From Mixta hanseatica (lineage in GTDB: Bacteria > Pseudomonadota > Gammaproteobacteria > Enterobacterales > Enterobacteriaceae), in assembly GCF_023517775.1 (NCBI RefSeq), contig NZ_CP082904.1, positions 2,232,001 to 2,296,000 on the forward strand: a stretch of DNA of 64,000 nucleotides, given 5' to 3'. Under the pieces are notes generated by a model that was not told the origin of the DNA, did not search any database, and saw nothing but the letters and a program-made list of their open reading frames with translations. The translations under genes and the position numbers were made by a program. Below, piece by piece: positions 57,845-64,000 of this stretch (position 1 is its first letter; each line of letters opens with the position of its first letter).

Positions 57845-58272
57845 AAAATAAAAATCGGCCCTAAATTTTCACCTATCAAATCGATAGCTTTTATCTAAAA
57901 AGATGAACTGACATGACAGGCATGGCGTGTGCTGGGTCCTTTATCGCTCTTGAATTTCAAGGATTCGTTGCTGCCGCCGAACTCTCGCCGGAGACAATGC
58001 TACAGAGGGAGTTTCACCTATGCTAAGCTGTACAGGTTTACCCTGCTATCGGTAGCGGTAAAGGAATGAAGCCTTCCTAAGGGGAGTGGCTGCCAGCACC
58101 TGTATACTCCCGGTCAAACTATACAACAGGGTAGATAAAAACCCTGAATCAGGACGACGCAAACCCAATCGCGCTAATGCATCCCAATCCAATGAAACGA
58201 CTTAAACGATTGATATGAAGTCAAAAAATAAAGAAAATCAACACACGTTCGAACAGCCTACAGTGGGGATGT
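57845..58272. other. Non-coding tail of the sap insertion, stem-loop rich
   Basis: 428 bases without a supportable gene. A cluster of stem-loops sits at 58031-58146: TACAGGT/ACCTGTA (58031-58037 with 58098-58104) encloses TTTACC/GGTAAA with an inner GCTA/TAGC, and GGAA/TTCC; CAGGGT/ACCCTG (58127-58146) follows. It could be a structured RNA, an end of the inserted element, or chance. Any promoter for sapCDF should be here or in the last 70 AT-rich bases. Confidence 0.4.
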
Positions 58273-59163
58273 ATGCCCTCCGATAATATTTACGCCGAGA
58301 AGCGTCTTCCCAGCCCGTTTCGCTATACGTGGCGGCTTTTCTATCACGACACCAGCGCAATGGTGGGTTTTTACGGCTTTATCGCTCTGCTGCTGCTCTG
58401 CCTGTTTGGCGGCTGGCTGGCACCGTACGGCCTTGACCAGCAATTTCTGGGCTATCAGCTGCTGCCGCCCTCCTGGTCGCGCTATGGCGATGTTTCGTTT
58501 TTTCTCGGCACCGACGATCTCGGCCGCGACGTGCTGAGCCGTTTACTGAGCGGCGCAGCACCGACCGTAGGCGCCGCGCTGCTGGTGACGCTGGCGGCGG
58601 CGCTCTGCGCGGTAGTGCTGGGCGTACTGGCGGGGATAACGCGCGGGTTACGCTCAGCGGTGATGAATCACATTCTGGATACGCTGCTCTCGATCCCGTC
58701 CCTGCTGCTGGCGATCGTGGTGGTGGCGTTTATTGGGCCAGGCCTGGGACACGTGATGCTGGCGGTCTGGCTGGCGCTGCTACCGCGTCTGGTACGGGCG
58801 ATTTATACCGCCGTGCATGATGAGCTGGAAAAAGATTATATTGTCGCCGCGCGTCTGGATGGGGCCAGTAACAAGAATATTCTCTGGCATGCCATTCTGC
58901 CCAATATTCTGCCGCTGCTGGTGAGTGAATTCACCCGCGCGCTCTCTATGGCCATTTTGGATATTGCGGCGCTCGGCTTTCTCGATCTCGGCGCGCAGTT
59001 GCCCTCGCCGGAATGGGGTTCGATGCTGGGCGATGCGCTGGAGCTGATCTACGTCGCCCCCTGGACAGTGATGCTGCCTGGCGCCGCGATTATGCTTAGC
59101 GTTTTGATCATCAATCTGTTGGGCGACGGAATTCGCCGCGCCATCGTGGCGGGAGTGGAATAA
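58273..59163 (+). CDS. sapC: SapC inner-membrane permease
   Basis: SapC, 296 residues, ABC permease of the DppC type with six membrane helices and the EAA loop [20 protein letters not shown]. The N-terminus [20 protein letters not shown] aligns with E. coli from the first residue, so the insertion did not clip it. A GGGG tract is the only ribosome site. Stop overlaps sapD start (TAATG). Confidence 0.96.
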   Translation: MPSDNIYAEKRLPSPFRYTWRLFYHDTSAMVGFYGFIALLLLCLFGGWLAPYGLDQQFLGYQLLPPSWSRYGDVSFFLGTDDLGRDVLSRLLSGAAPTVGAALLVTLAAALCAVVLGVLAGITRGLRSAVMNHILDTLLSIPSLLLAIVVVAFIGPGLGHVMLAVWLALLPRLVRAIYTAVHDELEKDYIVAARLDGASNKNILWHAILPNILPLLVSEFTRALSMAILDIAALGFLDLGAQLPSPEWGSMLGDALELIYVAPWTVMLPGAAIMLSVLIINLLGDGIRRAIVAGVE

Positions 59164-60155
59164 TGCCGTTACTTGATATTCGTAACCTGACCATTGAATT
59201 TATGACTGCCGATGGGCCGGTCAAGGCGGTCGATCGCGTTAACCTGACGCTGAACGAAGGGGAAATTCGCGGGCTGGTGGGGGAATCCGGCTCCGGTAAG
59301 AGCCTGATTGCCAAAGCTATTTGCGGCGTGACCAAGGATAACTGGCGCATCAGCGCTGACCGTATGCGCTTTAATGACATTGACCTACTGCGCCTTTCGC
59401 CGCGTGAGCGTCGTCGCATCGTTGGCCATAATGTCTCGATGATTTTTCAGGAGCCGCAATCCTGTCTCGATCCCTCCGCCCGCGTAGGTCGTCAGCTGAT
59501 GCAGGCGATCCCCGGCTGGACCTGGAAAGGCCGCTGGTACCAGCGCTTTCGCTGGCGCCATGCGCGCGCGATTGAATTGCTGCATCGCGTCGGCATTAAA
59601 GATCATAAAGATATTATGCGTAGCTATCCTTATGAGCTGACCGAAGGGGAATGCCAGAAGGTGATGATTGCGATAGCGCTGGCCAACCAGCCGCGTCTGC
59701 TGATCGCCGACGAGCCGACCAATGCCATGGAGCCGACCACCCAGGCGCAAATTTTCCGCCTGCTGAGTCGCCTTAACCAGAACAACAACACCACGATTTT
59801 GCTGATCAGCCACGATTTGCGCACCATGAGCCAGTGGGCCAACCGTATTAATGTACTTTACTGCGGACAAACGGTAGAAACCGCCGCCAGCCAGGATTTG
59901 ATCGCCACGCCGCACCACCCTTATACCCAGGCGTTGATCCGCGCCATGCCCGATTTCGGCAGCGCACTGCCGCATAAAAGTCGGCTGAATACCCTACCGG
60001 GAGCGATCCCTTCGCTAGAGCATCTGCCTATCGGCTGTCGGCTTGGTCCACGCTGCCCTTATGCGCAGAAAAAATGCATCGAAACACCGCGCCTGGCAGG
60101 GGCGAAAAATCATCTGTTCGCCTGCCACTTCCCGCTGAATATGGAGAAACCCTGA
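59163..60155 (+). CDS. sapD: SapD ATPase subunit
   Basis: SapD, 330 residues, ABC ATPase of the peptide/nickel type. Walker [10 protein letters not shown]-loop FQEP, Walker [14 protein letters not shown]-loop ISHDL. The signature reads LTEGE in place of LSGGQ, as in E. coli SapD. The C-terminal oligopeptide-type extension with [11 protein letters not shown] cysteines suggests an Fe-S or disulfide motif typical of DppD/OppD. SapD also binds ATP for Trk potassium uptake in E. coli. Confidence 0.96.
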   Translation: MPLLDIRNLTIEFMTADGPVKAVDRVNLTLNEGEIRGLVGESGSGKSLIAKAICGVTKDNWRISADRMRFNDIDLLRLSPRERRRIVGHNVSMIFQEPQSCLDPSARVGRQLMQAIPGWTWKGRWYQRFRWRHARAIELLHRVGIKDHKDIMRSYPYELTEGECQKVMIAIALANQPRLLIADEPTNAMEPTTQAQIFRLLSRLNQNNNTTILLISHDLRTMSQWANRINVLYCGQTVETAASQDLIATPHHPYTQALIRAMPDFGSALPHKSRLNTLPGAIPSLEHLPIGCRLGPRCPYAQKKCIETPRLAGAKNHLFACHFPLNMEKP

Positions 60156-60967
60156 TGGTTGAAACGCTGCTGGAAGTGCATAACCTCAGCAAAACCTACC
60201 GCTATCGCACCGGCCTGTTTCGTCGTCAGCACGTTGAGGCGGTTAAAGATGTCAGCTTTACCCTGCGCGAGCGGCAGACGCTGGCGATTATTGGTGAAAA
60301 CGGCTCGGGAAAATCGACGCTGGCGAAAATGCTGAGCGGTATGGTCGAGCCCAGCGCCGGCGAGATGGTGATTAACGATCGTCCGCTGCGCTACGGCGAC
60401 TATGGCTTCCGCAGCCAGCTGATCCGCATGATTTTCCAGGACCCGTCCACCGCGCTTAATCCCCGCCAGCGTATCGGCCACATTCTTGATTTTCCGCTGC
60501 GTCTTAACAGCGATCTTGATGCGCCCGCGCGTGAAAAACGCATTAACGCCACGCTGCGTCAGGTGGGCCTGCTGCCCGATCACGCCGCTTACTATCCGCA
60601 TATGCTGGCACCGGGACAGAAGCAGCGCGTTGGCCTGGCGCGGGCGCTGATCCTGCAACCGAAAGTGATTATCGCCGATGAGGCGATGGCGTCGCTGGAT
60701 ATGTCGATGCGTTCTCAACTGGTTAACCTGCTGCTGGAGCTGCAGGAAAAGCATGGGCTTTCCTATATTTTTGTCACCCAACATATCGGCATGATGAAAC
60801 ATATCAGCGATCAGGTGCTGGTGATGCATCAGGGCGAAGTAGTCGAGCGCGGCGGCACCGCCGACGTGCTGGCTGCGCCGCTACATGATTTAACCCGGCG
60901 GATGATCGCCAGCCACTTCGGCGAGGCGCTAACCGCGGACGCCTGGCGGCGCGATACGCCGGTTTAA
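60155..60967 (+). CDS. sapF: SapF ATPase subunit
   Basis: SapF, 270 residues, ABC ATPase. Walker A GENGSGKST, Walker B VIIADEAMASLDMS, H-loop TQHIG. The signature is LAPGQ, a departure from LSGGQ. ATG 60155 overlaps the sapD stop by one base; an upstream in-frame ATG at 60074 lies inside sapD and is not used. Last gene of the operon. Confidence 0.96.
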   Translation: MVETLLEVHNLSKTYRYRTGLFRRQHVEAVKDVSFTLRERQTLAIIGENGSGKSTLAKMLSGMVEPSAGEMVINDRPLRYGDYGFRSQLIRMIFQDPSTALNPRQRIGHILDFPLRLNSDLDAPAREKRINATLRQVGLLPDHAAYYPHMLAPGQKQRVGLARALILQPKVIIADEAMASLDMSMRSQLVNLLLELQEKHGLSYIFVTQHIGMMKHISDQVLVMHQGEVVERGGTADVLAAPLHDLTRRMIASHFGEALTADAWRRDTPV

Positions 60968-61125
60968 CCACCGCTCATTCCGTCAGCTGCGGCGCTTTTC
61001 GCCAACTGACAGGTCGGATTAACGCTATTGACAGACTCGTGCTAGAATCGCCGGGTCGATTAACGCGGTTGCGCATTTTTTGAGCTAAGCAGCCGCCAAC
61101 AACAATGACCATAAGGATTACAGCT

Positions 61126-61914
61126 ATGGGTTTTCTTTCCGGTAAGCGCATTCTGATTACTGGCGTTGCCAGTAAACTCTCCATCGCCTACGGTATTGCA
61201 CAGGCGATGCACAAACAGGGCGCCGAACTGGCTTTCACCTATCAGAACGATAAACTGAAAGGCCGTGTTGAAGAGTTCGCTAAAGATCTCGGCTCTGACA
61301 TCGTTCTGCCCTGTGACGTTGCTGAAGATGAGAGCATCACAGCGCTGTTTACTGAACTGGCAAAAACCTGGCCTAAATTTGACGGTTTCGTTCACTCCAT
61401 CGGTTTCGCCCCGGGCGATCAGCTGGATGGCGACTATGTGAACGCCGTTACCCGTGAAGGTTTCAAAATCGCGCACGATATCAGCGCCTACAGCTTTGTA
61501 GCGATGGCGAAAGAGTGCCGTGCGATGCTAAACCCGAATTCAGCCCTGCTGACGCTTTCTTACCTGGGCGCCGAGCGCGCTATCCCTAACTATAACGTTA
61601 TGGGTCTGGCGAAAGCCTCTCTGGAAGCTAACGTTCGCTACATGGCTAACGCGATGGGTCCTGAAGGCGTGCGTGTTAACGCCGTTTCCGCCGGTCCGAT
61701 TCGTACGCTGGCGGCATCCGGCATTAAAGATTTCCGCAAAATGCTGGCGCACTGCGAAGCGGTTACCCCGATTCGCCGTACCGTGACCATTGAAGATGTG
61801 GGTAACTCCGCCGCCTTCCTGTGTTCCGATCTGGCGGGTGGTATCACCGGTGAAGTGGTTCACGTTGACGGTGGTTTCAGCATCGCTGCGATGAACGAAC
61901 TGGAACTGAAATAA
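61126..61914 (+). CDS. fabI: Enoyl-ACP reductase FabI
   Basis: FabI, 262 residues, NADH-dependent SDR. Active-site Y156 and K163 (Y-x6-K), with Y146, and the triclosan-contact G93. It reduces trans-2-enoyl-ACP in fatty acid elongation, an essential step. AAGGA precedes ATG 61126. The sapF-fabI order matches E. coli apart from ycjD. Confidence 0.98.
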   Translation: MGFLSGKRILITGVASKLSIAYGIAQAMHKQGAELAFTYQNDKLKGRVEEFAKDLGSDIVLPCDVAEDESITALFTELAKTWPKFDGFVHSIGFAPGDQLDGDYVNAVTREGFKIAHDISAYSFVAMAKECRAMLNPNSALLTLSYLGAERAIPNYNVMGLAKASLEANVRYMANAMGPEGVRVNAVSAGPIRTLAASGIKDFRKMLAHCEAVTPIRRTVTIEDVGNSAAFLCSDLAGGITGEVVHVDGGFSIAAMNELELK

Positions 61915-61922
61915 GGTTCTCT

Positions 61923-61948
61923 GGGCGAGGCAACCGTCTCGCCCTTTT
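61923..61948 (+). terminator. Terminator after fabI
   Basis: GGGCGAG (61923-61929) pairs with CTCGCCC (61938-61944), followed by TTTTCTT. Confidence 0.9.
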
Positions 61949-62120
61949 CTTACTCTCACGTCCCCCATTCTTTTTGTTAACGTTATAGCTTTCTGCTATT
62001 TGTTATCACCGAACATTCTTTGCTGCTGCGCAGCGCTTGTTGCAGGATAGCCATGCCGTTCTGACCCGGTTTTACCGCATTTTATTTCGCTGGGTTGGCT
62101 AACTTGTGAAAGGAATGAGC

Positions 62121-63260
62121 ATGGAACCACGCCGTTATTCCGGCAACAGCCACTGGTATCATGAAACTCAGGCCAGCGCGCGCGCTGAACAAACGCCCCC
62201 GCTTTATCCTGAAGCCGCAGAGGTTGAGGATCGTTTCTTGCTGGGACTGCAGCAGAATGAATCGATCCTGACGCCGCTTTTCCAGGCTTGCCGTCCGCTG
62301 CTGTGCGCGGGACAAGCCCTGAGCCTGCTGTTGTTTCCGGACAGCATGACGCCAACGCTTACCCATACGCTGACGCTCTATGACCGACTGGCGATCGCCC
62401 TGACGGTAGCCCAGGTAACTGGTATTCAGCGCTTGTGCAATCACTATGCGGCGCGGCTTAATCCTCTGCCCGGCCCTGACTCCTCACGCGAAAGCAACAA
62501 CCGTCTGACCCAACTGACCCAGTATGCGCGCCAGCTGGCTGGCCAGCCGGCGGTGATTGACGCCGCTGCGCTGCGCCGGCTGGATGACGTGGGCTTAACC
62601 ACGCCGGATATTGTCACTCTGAGCCAGATTGTCGGTTTTGTTAGCTACCAGGCGCGTATTGTCGCTGGTCTACAGGCGTTGCTGGGGATGCCGGTGTGCT
62701 GGCTGCCCGGCCTCAATGAGTGCATTGATGCCCCGGCGCACTGCTTTGCGTTAGCTGGCGAGTACCATTTTCGCCTGCCGCCGCTGGAGCGTCGCTACGC
62801 CAGCGAGCAGCAGCTGACGGCGATAGCGGCGGCGCAGGCATTGCCTGAGCTTGCCGACATCGTTTGGCTACTGGCGCATGATGCGCCTGCCCTGCACGCC
62901 TGGAGCCACCTGCAAAGCTTGCCGCCCGCAGCAGCAAACGCCGAAGAGAGCCTGGCGCAGGCGGTAGCCGCGCGGATTAACGGCAGTCCGGTCTGTTTCC
63001 GGCGTTATCAGGGAGATTTTTTATTGGCGCTGCAAAATGGGATTGATGAAGCACTGGCCGCCAGCCGCCGCCAGCCGTTAAATCATGCAGTGATTCAGCT
63101 GGCCGCCCAGCTAACGCGCGCGTCGGATCGCCTTAGCGCCGCGCATCTGCAACCGCTGCTGACGCAGGGCATGACGCAGCATCAGCTGTTTAACCTGATC
63201 CAGCGGGTAGCGCTGGCAAACTGGCATAACCGGCTGCAGCAAACGCTGGGGGAGTGTTAG
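62121..63260 (+). CDS. yciW: YciW, carboxymuconolactone-decarboxylase-like oxidoreductase
   Basis: YciW, 379 residues. Conserved N-terminal YSGNSHWYHETQ, CNHYAARLNPLPGPDSSRES and LTTPDIVTLSQIVGFVSYQA; the last belongs to an AhpD/CMD-like fold, but the usual CxxC of AhpD is absent. The C-terminal third is more variable. YciW is linked to cysteine/methionine metabolism in E. coli; its reaction is unproven. ATG 62121 (MEPRRYS) has AAAGGA; GTG 62106 and ATG 62115 are less likely. E. coli has pdeR and rnb between fabI and yciW; both are missing here. Confidence 0.88.
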   Translation: MEPRRYSGNSHWYHETQASARAEQTPPLYPEAAEVEDRFLLGLQQNESILTPLFQACRPLLCAGQALSLLLFPDSMTPTLTHTLTLYDRLAIALTVAQVTGIQRLCNHYAARLNPLPGPDSSRESNNRLTQLTQYARQLAGQPAVIDAAALRRLDDVGLTTPDIVTLSQIVGFVSYQARIVAGLQALLGMPVCWLPGLNECIDAPAHCFALAGEYHFRLPPLERRYASEQQLTAIAAAQALPELADIVWLLAHDAPALHAWSHLQSLPPAAANAEESLAQAVAARINGSPVCFRRYQGDFLLALQNGIDEALAASRRQPLNHAVIQLAAQLTRASDRLSAAHLQPLLTQGMTQHQLFNLIQRVALANWHNRLQQTLGEC

Positions 63261-64000
63261 CCTTCGCTGAGGATGCGCCGTACTTCATCAAAAAAGTGCT
63301 GTGATAGCGGCGTGGCGCGCCCCGGCTCGGCAATCACCACTGCGGCATGACGCGCCATTGGCGCAATGGCCAGCGGTCTGCTGTGCAGATCGGGGTTCAT
63401 ATCCGGCAACAGATGCCCCACCGGGGCTATCAGGCAGCCCAGCCCCACCTGCACGCCCTGTAACAGCTGAAAAATTGAGGTGCTTTCCAAAATTACGCGT
63501 TGGGTTAAGCCCGCTTCGCGGAAGCTGGCATCCAGATAGCGGCGGAAGTAACGCGTAGGCTCAGCCAGACAGAGCGGCAGCACAGCAATATCCTCCAGCC
63601 GCAGGCTGTCGTAACTATCCAGTTGAGGAAAGTGCGCAGGATGATAAACCAGCTCGACGCCGTTATCCGTTAGCGACTCTGCCTGGAAATGCAGTTCACG
63701 CAGCGTCGCCAGCTCAAAAAAACCGATCCCGACGTCTACGGTATGGCTGTTCAGCGCTTCAAGCAGCTGATCGGCGCTCAGCACCGCGACGCGGTAATCG
63801 AGCTGAGGATAGCGATCGCTAACCATTTTCAGCAGCAGCGGCAATGAAACGCTGCACTGAGGCACCACGCCGATACGCAAAGTCCCGTTTACGCCATGCT
63901 TGAGCGATTCCACTTCCAGTTTTAGTCCCTGATAAACAGAAACTATCTCACGCGCCCAGGCCAGTACCCTTTCCCCTTCAGCCGTAAAGCCATCAAAGTT
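63257..64000 (-). CDS. LysR-family regulator, 5' end outside window
   Basis: The gene continues past the right edge. The 247 visible residues begin after most of the helix-turn-helix (NFDGFTAEGERVLAWAREIV, the linker helix) and include the full effector domain (GTLRIGVVPQCSVSLPLLLK, DVGIGF, VQVGLGCLIAPVGHLLPD). It ends four bases inside the convergent yciW. The effector and targets are unknown. Confidence 0.85.
   Translation of the reverse strand, partial: NFDGFTAEGERVLAWAREIVSVYQGLKLEVESLKHGVNGTLRIGVVPQCSVSLPLLLKMVSDRYPQLDYRVAVLSADQLLEALNSHTVDVGIGFFELATLRELHFQAESLTDNGVELVYHPAHFPQLDSYDSLRLEDIAVLPLCLAEPTRYFRRYLDASFREAGLTQRVILESTSIFQLLQGVQVGLGCLIAPVGHLLPDMNPDLHSRPLAIAPMARHAAVVIAEPGRATPLSQHFFDEVRRILSEG

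Larger units (their letters stand above)
55614..58272. mobile_element. Foreign insertion splitting the sap operon
   Basis: Both flanking genes are intact: sapB ends normally at 55613 and sapC starts normally at 58273. In E. coli and most relatives they abut. The 2659 bases between hold an intact medium-chain oxidoreductase gene, a broken MFS gene and a small H/CxxC protein gene on the other strand, and non-coding ends. No transposase, integrase, terminal inverted repeat or target duplication was seen, so the mechanism is unknown; recombination of a cassette is one possibility. Confidence 0.65.

Noticed and set aside
57913..58029. 38-residue frame starting MTGMACAG in the sap insertion tail
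   Set aside because: No ribosome site and no recognisable features; kept as non-coding.
58021..58115. Possible yybP-ykoY manganese riboswitch from a GGGGAGTGGC...ATACTCCC pattern
   Set aside because: The spacing between the two parts is far too short for that aptamer, and no manganese exporter gene follows.

Overview
The window is chromosomal DNA from an enterobacterium, most likely of the family Erwiniaceae (Pantoea/Mixta/Erwinia type). This rests on gene content and order. Most genes are orthologues of the E. coli K-12 terminus half (fnr-uspE, pntAB-ydgH-arcD, rstAB, asr-ydgU-ydgD, hrpA, azoR, ydbL-ynbE-ydbH, ldhA, ttcA, fnrS, zntB, mppA-mpaA-ycjG-tpx-tyrR, ycjFX, psp, sap, fabI, yciW), but in a rearranged order, at about 55% GC, with non-E. 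coli neighbours. Species cannot be fixed from the sequence alone. No rRNA, tRNA or CRISPR array was seen.

Layout. 1-8.9 kb is an accessory metabolic stretch: the start of a methionine aminotransferase gene with a divergent LysR gene, a chemotaxis receptor, a type-B carboxylesterase, a 2-oxoadipate dioxygenase (HglS/YdcJ), and an aromatic-acid MFS transporter divergent from a PcaQ-like LysR regulator. 9-16.2 kb holds smrA, fnr, uspE, pntAB and ydgH. 16.4-24.4 kb holds arcD, an unrecognised gene, rstAB, an M32 carboxypeptidase, a small secreted Cys-rich peptide, asr, ydgU and ydgD. 24.4-33.8 kb holds hrpA, azoR, the ydbH-ynbE-ydbL envelope lipid-transport operon, ldhA and a ydbJ-like lipoprotein. 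33.9-38.3 kb is a scarred stretch: a frameshifted diguanylate cyclase, an integrase remnant beside ttcA, ttcA, a proline-rich 51-residue protein, the sRNA FnrS and zntB. 38.5-45.3 kb runs mppA to tyrR with a decayed DUF3289/DUF943 pair. 45.5-50.9 kb is the phage-shock region (ycjF, ycjX, pspDCBA and divergent pspF). 50.9-64 kb holds an acyltransferase, a periplasmic HIU hydrolase, the sRNA RyhB, the sap transporter operon, fabI, yciW and a partial LysR gene.

Regulatory circuits visible here include FNR with a near-consensus site at its own promoter and its sRNA target fnrS about 27 kb away with its own FNR-type site; RstA/RstB with a near-perfect RstA box in front of asr; PspF with a sigma54 promoter in front of pspA; and Fur-type boxes in front of RyhB.

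The most unusual features are a 2.66-kb insertion that splits the normally contiguous sapABCDF operon between sapB and sapC (intact oxidoreductase gene, broken MFS gene, small H/CxxC protein, and a 0.4-kb non-coding tail rich in stem-loops), an unannotated 54-residue secreted peptide with a CX3C-X5-CX3C pattern, and a proline-rich mini-protein directly downstream of FnrS.
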